64,000 nucleotides of DNA from an uncultured Dehalococcoidia bacterium (GCA_958296245.1 OY282458.1:372001-436000), one strand, 5' to 3'. Counted from the stretch's first letter, positions 7,319 to 17,264 are shown. Made by a program: numbers and translations. The notes: a model not told the origin generated them from the sequence alone.

Positions 7319-10300
7319 ATGAAGGTCAAACGTCCGGCGTGGCTGACAGGCTTGGCCGCCCGCGACCCTCTCGCGGCGTTGGCGCTGGCCGCCGTCATAG
7401 GGTTGGCGCTGGCCCTCCGGCTCTATGGGCTCGATTGGGACCGGGGGTACTCGTTCACCCCTCATCCCGATGAGCGCGCCATCCTGATGACGGTGGGCGA
7501 GATGGGCGCGCCGTCCATCTCCACGTTTTTCGACGCGGACGCCAGCCCATGGAATCCGCGTCGGTTCGACTACGGCAGCGTCCCGTTCTACCTGCTCAAG
7601 GCGGTGCAACTGCTGCACTCGGCGTTGCCGCTTGACGCCCTTCACGACCTGAGAGTCACCGGGCGGGCCATATCGGGCCTTGCCGACACGTGCACGGTGG
7701 CGCTCGTGTACCTTCTGGGGAGCCGGATATATGGCCGAAGGGAGGGGCTGCTGGCCGCGGCCCTGGTCGCCACGGCGGTAATTCACGTCCAGCTCAGCCA
7801 CTTCTATGCTACGGACATACTTCTTGCGCTGTTCTCCGTAGCGACGCTCTGCGCGTTGCTGGGGGTGGCCAGGACGGGCAGCGTGCGCCTATCGGCGCTT
7901 GCGGGCGTGTTCGTCGGTCTGGGTATGTCCACCAAGATCAGCCAGGCGCCGATATACCTGGCGTTCGCAACCGCTCACCTGATGTACCTGTTTGCCGCAA
8001 CCCACGCCGGGCCGGGCAGCCGCTCGGGTGAGCCGGATCAGAGCGGGACCAGGGAGCGGTTGCGGACAGCCGTCACCGGCCTGATAACGGGCCTTGCGGT
8101 ATCGGTAGCTACGTTCGCAATCGCCGAACCCTACGCGTTCTTGGACTGGCAGCGCTTCATGGCTAACGTCGTGGAGCAGTCGGAGATGGTGCAACGGATC
8201 CGGGACTACGTATACACCCTCCAGTACGTCGATACCCCGGCCTACTGGTATCAGGTCCAGCAACTTGCAACGTGGGGTCTGGGTTGGCCGTTGGGGATCG
8301 CCGCGTGGGGGGGGCTGCTCTACGCGGCGCTGAGGGGGATGCGGCTCGGCGCCGGCCTGGTCTACTTGGCCGCGGGGTGGGGGGCGCCGGCTGCCATTCT
8401 GCTGTATTCCTCCGGCATGGGAGCCATCATTCTGGCGTCTCTGATCGCACTTGCGGCCCTGCTAGCCACTCTACCCCTGCGGTCCCCGCAGTCCAGGGCG
8501 TGCGTGCTGCTGCTTTCCTGGGTTGTCCCCTATCTCCTGATCGTCGGCGCATTCGAGGTCAAGTTCCTGCGCTACATGATCCCGGTTGTCCCGTTCCTGG
8601 TACTGTTCGGCGCCAGGATGGCATTCGCGCTGTGGGACAGGCTGACCCCGGGTCGGCCCGCGCTCAGCCTGTTGCTGGCACTGGGGCTCGCCGCACTGGT
8701 CGGCGCGACGGGGTTCTATGGCGCAGCTTACGCGTCCACGTACCGACAGCCGCATACCGCCGTACGCGCGGCCCAGTGGATCAACAGCCACGCGCCCGAG
8801 GGGGCGGTGCTCCTCAAGGAGCACTGGGAAGAGAGCCTCCCCAACCTTGGCCGGTACGAGGTCAGGGAGTTGCCGATGTACGAGCGTGACGACCGGGGAA
8901 AGATCGAGCGTCTCGCCGAGGAGCTGGCGGGAGCGGACTACGTCGTCTTCTACAGCAACCGCCTCTACGGCACCATCCCCCGCCTTCCCGAACGTTACCC
9001 GCTGAGCGGCGAATACTACAGGCTCCTCTTCTCCGGCGGGCTTGGGTACGAGTTGGCGCGCGTGGAGACCGGCTACCCTCAGTTGGCCGGGGTCGCCTTC
9101 GTGCATGACACCCTGGGCAGACCGGGCCTCCCGTATACCGAGCTACCGGCTGGGGCCGCGCTGCCCATACGACTGGGCTTTGCCGACGAGAGCTTCTCCG
9201 TGTACGACCACCCGGTGGTGCTGGTGCTGGAGAATACCGCCCGATACGGCGCGGACTCCATCAGGCGCCGCATCGAGGGTTCGTACGCGGTCGGCGTGGA
9301 GGCGTCCGGCGGGCCGCCCGGGCCGATGCTGACCGCGGGCGAGGTCGAGGCGCAGCGCGCCGGGGGGACGTGGACGGCCATCGTCCGGCCCGGGATCTTG
9401 GCCGATAGGTGGCCGGTTGCGGCCTGGCTCTTACTGATCCAGGGCGTGGGAATACTGACGCTGCCGATTGCGTTCGCGGTGCTCAGCCCGCTGGCGGACA
9501 GGGGCTATCTGCTCGCCAAGCCTCTTGGGCTCCTGTTGGTTGGCCTGGCGGTCTGGCTTCTCGCCAGCCTGCGGTGGGTCTCGTTCTCCGCCGACAGCGT
9601 GGCGCTGTGCCTGGCCGTGCTGTTCGCCGTCTCAACGGCCTTGATGGTAATGCGGCGCAGGGAGATCGTCGGGATGGTCGCCAGGCATTGGAAAGCGCTG
9701 CTCTTGGCCGAGGCCGTCTTCCTGGTGGCGTTCCTGTCGCTGGTTGCGCTGCGCATGGCGAACCCCGACCTGTGGCACCCCTTCCGAGGCGGGGAGAAGC
9801 CCATGGACTTCGCCTACCTCAACGCAGTGGTCCGCTCATCATACATGCCACCCTACGACCCGTGGTTCAGCGGCGGCTTCATCAACTACTACTACTGGGG
9901 CCAGTTTCTCGTCGCAACTCTGGTCAGGGCCACGGGCATAGATACGGCCGTAGCGTACAATCTGGCTGTTCCGACATTCTTCGCCATGACCGTAGGCGGC
10001 GCCTATTCGGTCGTCTACAACCTGGCTGAGGCTACCCGCAGGGGCGGGACCCCGGCGTCTCGATGGCCTTCGGCGCTCGCTGGGATAACCGGGGCCATCT
10101 TCGTCGCCGTGCTGGGCAACCTCGACGGGGCGGCGCAGGTTGCCCAGGGGGTCTGGAGGGCCTTGCTTAGGAACATGCCCTTCGGAGAGTTCGACTTCTG
10201 GCGGAGCAGCCGGATGATGGGGCCGGACCCGCCGGGCCACGAGATCACCGAATTCCCGTTCTTCACTTTCCTGTTGGCCGATCTGCACGCGCACCTGACG

Positions 10301-11782
10301 TCGATGCCGTTCACCCTATTGGCGGTTGGCATCGCTCTGGCAGTGGTGCTCGGCGCCTTCCGGAGCGGCTCCCGAACGCGATGGGACGCGGGCCACGCCG
10401 CGAGGCTGTTGTTCCTCGGCCTCACGGTGGGGGCCCTCAGGGTCCTGAACACGTGGGACTTCCCGACCTACGCGGCGCTCTCGGTGGGAGCCGTACTGCT
10501 TGCCGAGTACTTCGCGCACGGCGGGTGGGGGCTCGCCGTACTGGGGCGGGCGGCAATGGGGGCCGGGTTAGCCATGATCGTAGGGTTCGCCGCGTTCGCG
10601 CCATACCACGTCAGGTACGAGGCGTTCTTCTCCAGCATCGAGGAGACCACCAACACGACCGTCTTATGGCAGTTCCTCGGAATTCACGGCCTGTTCATCT
10701 TCATCATAGGGTCATTTCTGGCATACCAGCTCCGGGGCTGGTGGCTCCCCGCGCTTGCGTGGGTGTGGAGGCGGGTTGGCGGTCGCCCGTCGCAGGCCGC
10801 CGCAAGACGCGCATGGGCGGCGGGAATCGGCGCCCTCCTCGCCGCCGCCGCCGCCTTGGTGGTGGCGGCAGGATGGACCGGCAGCACGATACCCTTCCTG
10901 GCCGCGCTGGCCGTGCCCATCGCCGTGGTCGGCGCGGACGCCATGCGCCGAGGGTCGCCGGACGGGGCCGCGCTGGCCTTTGCGGCTATGGCAATGCTGA
11001 TCGCCGTCCTCTTGGCGGTGGGCCTGGACGTCTTCCGCGTGGAGGGAGACGTGGACCGCATGAACAGCGTGTTCAAGTTCTACCTACACGTCTGGGTCCT
11101 CCTGGCGCTGGCGGCGGCATATCTGCTCTGGCGTATGCGGTACGGCTGGGGGATCCGGTTGCCGCGCGGCTGGCCCAGGGGCGTATGGACGGGCAGCCTC
11201 CTCGTTCTGCTGGCCGCCGCCGCCGTGTACCCCGTGCTCGGGACGCGGGACCGCCTGCGCGACCGGTTCGACGGCGCCGCAACCCCCCTGACGCTGAACG
11301 GCGCCGCATTCATGGAGGACGCCGTGTACTGGGACCAGGGCGGGTTGATCGCGCTTTCCGACGACCTGCAGGCGATAGAGTGGCTCAAGGGCGCCGCCGG
11401 CGGGCGGGCGAACGTAGAGGGGTCCCCCGTCGTGCTCGAAGCGCAGACGCCTTCTTACAGATGGGGCGGGCGGGTCTCAGTGTACACGGGGCTGCCTGGG
11501 ATACTCGGCTGGAGCTGGCACCAGACGCAGCAGAGATGGGACTACCGCTCTGAGGTGGCGCGGCGGATCGAGGACGTGGACAGGGTGTACGAGACCGCGA
11601 GCCGCGATGAGGCCCTGGAGATACTGAGGCGCTACGGCGTCGAGTACGTCTACGTTGGGGAGGTGGAGCGGCTCTACTACCCCGAAAGCGGCCTCGCCAA
11701 GTTCGAAGACGGCCTCGGCGGCGCACTGGACCGCGTGTACGACAACGCCGGGGTGACGATCTACCGCCTCAGGCCCGGCTAG
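7316..11782 (+). CDS. Giant membrane protein: GT39/PMT-like half fused to a DUF2298 (YYY) half
   Basis: A 1488-residue polytopic membrane protein. The N-terminal half (about 20-640) resembles the GT39/ArnT-type lipid-dependent glycosyltransferases: a hydrophobic helix, then an acidic loop ending PHPDERAIL, and many membrane segments. The second half (about 700-1480) is the Chloroflexi/archaeal DUF2298 domain, with the diagnostic INYYYWGQ (three tyrosines, 858-860), DLHAHL and NTWDFPTYA. It probably transfers a sugar to a lipid or protein across the membrane, by analogy with the fold. The promoter puts the -10 element nine bases before the ATG. Fusion of the two halves is stronger than a frameshift artefact because the frame is continuous. 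Confidence 0.8.
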   Translation: MMKVKRPAWLTGLAARDPLAALALAAVIGLALALRLYGLDWDRGYSFTPHPDERAILMTVGEMGAPSISTFFDADASPWNPRRFDYGSVPFYLLKAVQLLHSALPLDALHDLRVTGRAISGLADTCTVALVYLLGSRIYGRREGLLAAALVATAVIHVQLSHFYATDILLALFSVATLCALLGVARTGSVRLSALAGVFVGLGMSTKISQAPIYLAFATAHLMYLFAATHAGPGSRSGEPDQSGTRERLRTAVTGLITGLAVSVATFAIAEPYAFLDWQRFMANVVEQSEMVQRIRDYVYTLQYVDTPAYWYQVQQLATWGLGWPLGIAAWGGLLYAALRGMRLGAGLVYLAAGWGAPAAILLYSSGMGAIILASLIALAALLATLPLRSPQSRACVLLLSWVVPYLLIVGAFEVKFLRYMIPVVPFLVLFGARMAFALWDRLTPGRPALSLLLALGLAALVGATGFYGAAYASTYRQPHTAVRAAQWINSHAPEGAVLLKEHWEESLPNLGRYEVRELPMYERDDRGKIERLAEELAGADYVVFYSNRLYGTIPRLPERYPLSGEYYRLLFSGGLGYELARVETGYPQLAGVAFVHDTLGRPGLPYTELPAGAALPIRLGFADESFSVYDHPVVLVLENTARYGADSIRRRIEGSYAVGVEASGGPPGPMLTAGEVEAQRAGGTWTAIVRPGILADRWPVAAWLLLIQGVGILTLPIAFAVLSPLADRGYLLAKPLGLLLVGLAVWLLASLRWVSFSADSVALCLAVLFAVSTALMVMRRREIVGMVARHWKALLLAEAVFLVAFLSLVALRMANPDLWHPFRGGEKPMDFAYLNAVVRSSYMPPYDPWFSGGFINYYYWGQFLVATLVRATGIDTAVAYNLAVPTFFAMTVGGAYSVVYNLAEATRRGGTPASRWPSALAGITGAIFVAVLGNLDGAAQVAQGVWRALLRNMPFGEFDFWRSSRMMGPDPPGHEITEFPFFTFLLADLHAHLTSMPFTLLAVGIALAVVLGAFRSGSRTRWDAGHAARLLFLGLTVGALRVLNTWDFPTYAALSVGAVLLAEYFAHGGWGLAVLGRAAMGAGLAMIVGFAAFAPYHVRYEAFFSSIEETTNTTVLWQFLGIHGLFIFIIGSFLAYQLRGWWLPALAWVWRRVGGRPSQAAARRAWAAGIGALLAAAAALVVAAGWTGSTIPFLAALAVPIAVVGADAMRRGSPDGAALAFAAMAMLIAVLLAVGLDVFRVEGDVDRMNSVFKFYLHVWVLLALAAAYLLWRMRYGWGIRLPRGWPRGVWTGSLLVLLAAAAVYPVLGTRDRLRDRFDGAATPLTLNGAAFMEDAVYWDQGGLIALSDDLQAIEWLKGAAGGRANVEGSPVVLEAQTPSYRWGGRVSVYTGLPGILGWSWHQTQQRWDYRSEVARRIEDVDRVYETASRDEALEILRRYGVEYVYVGEVERLYYPESGLAKFEDGLGGALDRVYDNAGVTIYRLRPG

Positions 11783-11864
11783 CAGGCTGCGGGAAACGCT
11801 TCCGACCTCCCCGCTCGCCGCAGCCGGCGCAACGCAAGCAGACCGGCGTGTTATATTTGAAGTT

Positions 11865-11965
11865 GACTTCCAGAGACTGTTCAGACTCTGTGAAACCCGA
11901 GGGGGTCTAGGAGATTCTCCTTCTGGCAGGGGGTCTGGGGGCTGTGCACCCAGTTACGACTTCCA
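11865..11965. mobile_element. Short MITE-like element with 8-bp target duplication
   Basis: The element spans about 11873-11957 (85 bp). Its left end reads GAGACTGTTCAG and its right end CACCCAGTTAC. Exact copies of GACTTCCA lie on both sides (11865-11872 and 11958-11965), as expected for a target-site duplication. The interior (GGGGTCTAGGAG, CTGGCAGGGGGTCTGGGGGCTGTG) matches the copies at 44.3 and 61.3 kb, so this looks like an internally deleted member of the same family. It codes for nothing. Confidence 0.7.
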
Positions 11966-11988
11966 ACTGACGCGGTAGATGGCGTCCG

Positions 11989-13719
11989 ATGCTGACTAAG
12001 CTCACAATCCGCAATTTCAAGCGCTTCGGCTCGGTCGAGGTCGAGCTCGGGAACCCCGTAGCGTTTATCGGTCCCAACAACTCGGGGAAGACCTCGGCCA
12101 TGCAGGCGTTGGCGCTTTGGGACGTCGGCCTCAAGCGCTGGAACGAGAAGCACTCCGGCAGGAGCGCACCCGGGAAGCGCCCCGGCGTCACCGTCAACCG
12201 CCGCGACCTGGTCGCAATCCCCGTCCCCAACGCAAGGCTCCTGTGGCATGGCCTCCGCGTGCGGGACATTCTCAGGTCGAATGGGAAGCAGCAGACCCGG
12301 AACATGCGGATCGACGTCGTAGTAGAAGGCGTTTCCAAAGGCAAGCGGTGGACCTGCGGGCTGGAGTTCGACTACGCGAACGAGGAGTCGTTCTACTGCC
12401 GCCCGCTGCGTCTGGATGAAGGCAGAATGCCGATTCCACCGGAGGCCGGGGACGTGCAGGTCGCATTCCTCCCCCCCATGTCCGGCTTGGCGGCCACCGA
12501 GACACGCCTCGACCAAGGCGCGGTGAGCGTGCGGGTGGGCGAAGGGCGCACGGCCGAGGTGCTGCGCAACCTCTGCTTCCGTATTCACGAGGAACAGCCG
12601 GAGAATTGGGAAAAGCTGGCGTCGCACGTCCAAGACCTGTTCGGGGCTAACCTCGACCCGCCCCGCTACGTGGAGGAACGGGGCGAGATTGCGATGAGCT
12701 ACCGGGAGCGCGGCGTTACGCTCGACCTCTCCTCCGGCGGGCGCGGACTACAGCAGACGATGCTGGTCTTGGCGTACATGTACGCCAATCCGGGGGCGGT
12801 GCTCCTGCTGGACGAGCCGGACGCGCACTTGGAGATACTCCGGCAGCGCCAGACATACCGGTTGATCGCGGAGGCGGCCTCCGAGAGCGGAAGCCAGATC
12901 ATCGCGGCTAGCCATTCCGAGGTGATATTGAACGAGGCCGCGGACAGGGACATGGTGGTCGCATTCGTGGGGCGCCCGCACCGCATCGACGGCCGGGGAA
13001 GCCAGGTGCTGAAGGCGCTCAGGGAGATCGGCTTCGAGCACTACTACCAGGCGGAGCAGACGGGCTGGGTCCTCTATCTGGAGGGCTCGACTGACTTGGC
13101 CGTATTGCAGGCGTTTGCCCGCCGTATCGGCCACTGCGAGGCGGCCCGCGCGCTGGAGCGGCCCTTCGTGCATTACGTCGGGAATACCGCGGCGGCAGCG
13201 TTGAGCCACTACCACGGCCTCAGGGAAGCGCTCCCGGACCTGAAGGGGGCGGCGCTCTTCGACCGCAGCGACGCCGGAACGCCGGCAACCAGCCAGGTTG
13301 TGTGTCTAGTCTGGAGGCGCCGTGAGATCGAGAACTACCTATGTTCCCAGGCGACGTTGGAGGCTTACGCGCGGGCATCTGCGGTAGCAGACGTTCCCGA
13401 ACCTCTGTTTGCGGTAGCCGAAGCCGGCCGGCGGTTGGACGCGATGCGAGAGGCTGTTGCCGAGGTGCGGGACGCTATGAGAACCCTGGACAAGGGATCC
13501 CCATGGGACGCTGACGCCAAGGTGAGCGACGACTTCCTGGCGCCTCTCTTCCGCGCCTACTTCGAGAAGCTGGACCTGCCGAACCTGATGAACAAGAAGA
13601 ACTTCTACGAACTGGCTGAGCACGTACCCGAGGATGAAATCGACCCCGAGGTTGGCGAGAAACTGGACGCGATCGCGCGTGTTGCGAGGAGCGCGAGTCC
13701 CGGCGTGAGCGAGTATTGA
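11989..13719 (+). CDS. OLD-family ATP-dependent endonuclease (ABC ATPase + TOPRIM)
   Basis: A 576-residue protein of the overcoming-lysogenization-defect family. The N-terminal SMC/ABC-type ATPase has Walker A GPNNSGKT (28-35), the signature-like LSSGGRGLQQ and Walker B LLLDEPDAHLE, then the His-loop region AASHSEVI. The C-terminal TOPRIM nuclease starts with LYLEGSTD and continues AALFDRSD and RRREIENYL, the metal-binding pattern of OLD nucleases. Members act on DNA, often in phage defence. There is no UvrD-like helicase next to it, so it is not a Gabija pair but resembles a class 1 OLD. It sits between two small transposon-like repeats. Composition is like the host genes. Confidence 0.82.
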   Translation: MLTKLTIRNFKRFGSVEVELGNPVAFIGPNNSGKTSAMQALALWDVGLKRWNEKHSGRSAPGKRPGVTVNRRDLVAIPVPNARLLWHGLRVRDILRSNGKQQTRNMRIDVVVEGVSKGKRWTCGLEFDYANEESFYCRPLRLDEGRMPIPPEAGDVQVAFLPPMSGLAATETRLDQGAVSVRVGEGRTAEVLRNLCFRIHEEQPENWEKLASHVQDLFGANLDPPRYVEERGEIAMSYRERGVTLDLSSGGRGLQQTMLVLAYMYANPGAVLLLDEPDAHLEILRQRQTYRLIAEAASESGSQIIAASHSEVILNEAADRDMVVAFVGRPHRIDGRGSQVLKALREIGFEHYYQAEQTGWVLYLEGSTDLAVLQAFARRIGHCEAARALERPFVHYVGNTAAAALSHYHGLREALPDLKGAALFDRSDAGTPATSQVVCLVWRRREIENYLCSQATLEAYARASAVADVPEPLFAVAEAGRRLDAMREAVAEVRDAMRTLDKGSPWDADAKVSDDFLAPLFRAYFEKLDLPNLMNKKNFYELAEHVPEDEIDPEVGEKLDAIARVARSASPGVSEY

Positions 13720-13747
13720 GCCTCTCGCAGGCCGTGGGTCAAGCCTT

Positions 13748-13917
13748 CCTCCGCGCTAACCGTTCAGCCTCTATGAATTGAACCGGGCCGCTCCACTCCT
13801 CGACGGCCCGGCGCATATGCAAGGACTTAGGATTCTTCGTCGCTGAGCTCCTCAGAATGACAAACGGAGGAGCGCGCCCCTGCACCCCTCACCAAGTCTG
13901 AACAGTTACCCTCTGGG
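13748..13917. mobile_element. Older, degraded MITE-like element
   Basis: The left end CTAACCGTTCAGCCTCTATGAA (13756 on) and right end CTCACCAAGTCTGAACAGTTAC (to 13909) match the terminal inverted repeats of the family at 44.3 and 61.3 kb. Flanking octamers CCTCCGCG and CCTCTGGG agree at 6 of 8 positions, as a decayed target duplication would. Inside is a half copy of the TGTCATTCC-type repeat (about 13826-13862). Confidence 0.5.
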
Positions 13918-13949
13918 CTGCCGTCTGCCCCGAAACGCGTCCGGGGGGC

Positions 13950-13970
13950 TGATATAATCGGCCCCGCATG
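13950..13970 (+). promoter_or_regulatory. Extended -10, leaderless-type promoter of the MFS gene
   Basis: TG-A-TATAAT (consensus TATAAT at 13953-13958) lies nine bases before the ATG at 13968. The start of transcription would fall at the start codon. No -35 hexamer or ribosome site is evident. Confidence 0.6.
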
Positions 13971-15233
13971 TACCCCGGCCATCAAAACCGTCAGCCCCGC
14001 CGCCAAAGTACCCCCTTCCACGGCTGGCGATTCGCAGCGATAGGCGCGACCATGAACGGCCTCATCGCCGGCCTCTACGGCAGGGGTTTCAGCGTCTACT
14101 TCCTCGCCCTGGCCAACGACCTCAGGCTCAGCCACGCCTCAACGTCCTTGGTCTTCGGTCTGTCGGCGCTGGAGAGCGGCCTGCAGAGTCCTATCACCGG
14201 GTACTTCACGGACAAGTGGGGCCCCAGGATCATGATGGTGATCGGGGCTGTGCTGGCCGGCGTCGGCTTCCTTCTGCTCCCGCTCGCCAACAGCTACGCC
14301 ATGTTCCTTCTAATCTTCATAGGCGTCCTCTCGCTGGGAGTCAACGCGGGGTTCCACAACGGCTCGGCGGCCATAGTCACCCGGTGGTTCATCCGCAACC
14401 GCGGGACGGCCTTCGGCGTCATCTCGATAGGCATTGCCGTCGGCGGCAGCGTTCTGACGCCGGTCGTTGCCTACATCGTCATCAACTACGATTGGCGGGC
14501 AGCGTCGGTCGCGTCGGGCATTATGATATTGCTGGTAGGCGTCCCCCTGTCGGCTCTGGTACGGAACTCCCCGGAAGACCTCGGCCAGACGCCCGACGGC
14601 GACGGCGGCCCCGGCTCGCGCCGCCGCAGGCAGACCCCATCCGAATACGGGGTGCGGGAAGCGATTCGGACGTGGTCGTACTGGCTGCTGGCGGTCGGCA
14701 TGACCCTGAGAATAGCGGCGGGCAGCGGCATCATAGTGCATATAGTGCCGTTGATGGTCTGGAAGGGTCTGGGCGAGGGTTCGGGCGGGGTGGTGATTGC
14801 GTCCAGCTCGCTGGCGGCAATCGTGACGCGCTTCTTCATGGGCTGGCTGGGAGACCGTTGGTCGAAACGCAAGCTGGTAGTCGCCGCCATGCTGGTCGGC
14901 GCGGGCAGCCTGATCTTCCTGCTATACGCGCCGGGCAAGCTGCCTCTGATGATCGCGTTCGGCGTCATGCTCTCGATAACGGACGGGGGCGCAGGGCTGA
15001 CCTGGGCCATGATAGGCGACTATTTCGGGCGCTCGTTCTACGCGACTCTCAGAGGAGGCATCAATACGATGGTGAGCCTCGGAGCGCTGGCAGCCCCTGT
15101 CGCCGCGGGCAGGGCTTTCGACGTTACGGGGAGCTACTTCTGGGTCCTCGTCTCCTTTGCCGTAATATACGCCCTGGCAGCTGCCGTCTTCCTGGTCCTC
15201 CGAGGCCCGCAGCGCTTGGGAGACGGGGGTTGA
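13968..15233 (+). CDS. MFS transporter (monocarboxylate / OFA-like)
   Basis: A 421-residue major facilitator with about 12 membrane helices in the inner membrane. The loop between helices 2 and 3 reads YFTDKWGPRIMM, and the matching loop in the second half reads GWLGDRWSKRKL; these are the MFS signature loops. The pattern and length fit the oxalate/formate and monocarboxylate carriers, so an organic acid is the likely substrate. Its 3' end is duplicated as a 62-bp direct repeat 4.6 kb further on, marking the left edge of the accessory island. A second carrier of the same type is at 41.7 kb. Confidence 0.85.
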   Translation: MYPGHQNRQPRRQSTPFHGWRFAAIGATMNGLIAGLYGRGFSVYFLALANDLRLSHASTSLVFGLSALESGLQSPITGYFTDKWGPRIMMVIGAVLAGVGFLLLPLANSYAMFLLIFIGVLSLGVNAGFHNGSAAIVTRWFIRNRGTAFGVISIGIAVGGSVLTPVVAYIVINYDWRAASVASGIMILLVGVPLSALVRNSPEDLGQTPDGDGGPGSRRRRQTPSEYGVREAIRTWSYWLLAVGMTLRIAAGSGIIVHIVPLMVWKGLGEGSGGVVIASSSLAAIVTRFFMGWLGDRWSKRKLVVAAMLVGAGSLIFLLYAPGKLPLMIAFGVMLSITDGGAGLTWAMIGDYFGRSFYATLRGGINTMVSLGALAAPVAAGRAFDVTGSYFWVLVSFAVIYALAAAVFLVLRGPQRLGDGG

Positions 15234-15244
15234 AGGCGGGCTAA
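15183..15244 (+). repeat. Direct repeat A, copy 1 (3' end of MFS gene)
   Basis: These 62 bases cover the last codons of the MFS gene and its stop. They recur at 19845-19906 with only two mismatches. The two copies bracket the four-gene GHKL/PP-loop operon. Confidence 0.9.
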
Positions 15245-15286
15245 AGCCCCACCGGGGGATAGGACAGCGCACTGTTGAACCCCCCA

Positions 15287-15295
15287 TGTTATACT
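15287..15295 (+). promoter_or_regulatory. Extended -10 promoter of the GHKL operon
   Basis: TG-T-TATACT is the only good -10 element upstream of the operon. It lies about 70 bases before the first start codon, just inside the left direct repeat. A GGAGGTG ribosome site (15355-15361) precedes the start. Confidence 0.5.
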
Positions 15296-15368
15296 TGTCC
15301 CGGCTGACGCCCAAACGAATTGAGCCCTTCCACTTGTCGGGGCATCTCAAAATTGGAGGTGTGAATTG

Positions 15369-17262
15369 GTGAATAGGCCTAAATGGCAATTTCCCCGGAA
15401 TGAAGCCAATGAAAACGAAGGCCCTCATGATGTGGGTGTTACGCACTTTATGGCCAATAGAGAAGAGAGCATAATCAGGGAAACCATTCAGAACTCGCTG
15501 GACGCACAGTCCGATCCTAATCGACCCGTAGAGGTGGAATTCAAGATCGATAGTATTCCCACCTCTACCTTTGACGCCTCAGAGCTTGCCGACGCACTCC
15601 GCGCAGCAGCAGATTCACCACACAACAACGACAAGGAATACGAGGAGCAATTCAACAGGGCGCACCGGTTACTCAGACGTAATGAGGAAGGGTCCTTAGA
15701 CATCCTGAAGATAACTGACAGTAACACAACGGGAGCTGATGATGAACCTCGACCAAATGGAGCACCTAGCAAGTGGGAAGCGCTAACCAAAGGTACTGGC
15801 TCAAATGAGAAGGATCAGCGTGATGCAGCCGGTTCTTACGGCCTGGGAAAGTTTGCCGCCTTTGCTGTGACGGATCTTAGAACAGTCCTATATTCAGTGG
15901 CATATAAGTCTAACTCGCAGTTGCACCGTAGGTTCCAAGGTAAGGCTATCCTGGTGTCTCATGAGAGAGGAGGTAGACGTTTCCGAAGAATTGGTTATCT
16001 TGGCGCGGCAGACTTTTGGCCTCTAAAAGATTCGGAAGTGCCTCGTCCTTTCAGGCTACAAGCCCCTGGCACTGCGCTATATATTCTTGGCTACGAGGCA
16101 AAGAGTGGCTGGAAACAAACCGGAGTAAATGCAGCGATAAAGCACTTCTTCCACGCCGTCGTTCATGGCAAATTAAAGGTAGCCTTCGACATGGACGATG
16201 TTAAGGAGGTGGCTGCTGACAACGTATTAGACCTTGCTACTTCAAACAAGGTTGACGAAAAGACGTCCAGATTTGTCAAAGTTTCTGGCTTAGAGCCAGT
16301 TGGACATACTGCGATCAATGGAATAGGTAAGGTATCCTTACGCATTCAGATATATGAAGACTCACCGGGTAGAAGGGAGATTGCCCTCATAAGAGACGCC
16401 GGTATGATGATCACCGACAATGCCAAGGATATGAATATACGCGGGCTTGGGCGTTTCCCACAGCATTGGAAAGGATTCACAGCCATAATAGAATGCCTCT
16501 CTTTTGGGAAACCATCTCTGTTACGGGACTCCGAGTCGCCCCAGCACAACAAAATCTCGCTGGACTACATAGTAGACCCAACCCGAAAGACTGAAGCAAA
16601 ACAGCGCCTTGCTGAATTGGGCCAATGGTGCTACGGGCGTATCGCTGAACTAGCTGAACCTGTACTGTCCGAGACAGAAAATGCCCAAGAAGTGGCGCAA
16701 TACTTGCATGTGGAAGACGAGGGAGAGCAGGGAAAGCGAGGCAATGCCAGAGGTGAACATGACCGCGAAGGCGTAACAGTAACGTCGCCCTACCAGTCCA
16801 ATCAGGCGCCGCCGCACATTCGACTACGGGGAAGCAGGTCTCGCGCGCGTGTAGTCACGCCTGGATCTGGAACGGCCAGCGGAGGCTCCGACGGCCCTGT
16901 TAACCCCGAGCCACCTAGTCGCTCTGGACCTAGGCGGCCGCGTACCGTTACACCCGTACCAACAAGCATTTGCCCATCAACGTTTTCGTACCGGAGGCCG
17001 GAGCCCCACGCATTCCGTTATCGTTGCGTTCGATGACCCTGGCGAATCGCTCCAAGATGTTCGGCTAATCGCGGTGGGGGAGGATGGACAAGATGTGCCA
17101 GTGGGTATCCGCGAGGCCTACGCAGGAGATGTCAAACTTGATGTGAATGGGGACAAGATTGCACTGTTGGATATCAAAGACGCCACTCGCTGGACTGTAG
17201 AGTTCTCTACCCGCGAGCCGGTTGCAGGTAGGACATACTATCTCAGGGGAACGGCCAAATAA
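15369..17262 (+). CDS. GHKL-type ATPase, first gene of a candidate defence operon; two apparent frameshifts
   Basis: The ATPase domain is GHKL (Hsp90/MutL/MORC type): N box ETIQNSLDAQ (about 39-48), metal-binding turn KITDSN (about 116-120) and ATP-lid GSYGLGKFAAF (about 155-165). A long middle region and a Pro/Gly/Arg-rich linker follow. The uninterrupted frame ends at 17036, but the natural C-terminus, a small beta-rich domain (SVIVAFDDPGESLQDVRL ... RTYYLRGTAK), lies in another frame up to 17262. Adding one C at 16973-16975 and one C at 17004-17007 joins all parts into about 631 residues. Either the gene is recently broken or the sequence has homopolymer errors. The start is GTG 15369 (or TTG 15366), after GGAGGTG. 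The next gene begins 2 bases after the restored stop. I cannot assign a named system. Confidence 0.72.
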
Positions 17263-17264
17263 AA

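Noticed and set aside
10381-11553. 390-codon open frame inside the DUF2298 gene
   Set aside because: Shifted-frame shadow of the membrane protein; Arg/Gly-rich, no ribosome site.
11989-13719. Gabija system
   Set aside because: The OLD-type nuclease lacks an adjacent UvrD/GajB helicase; the next gene is an MFS carrier.
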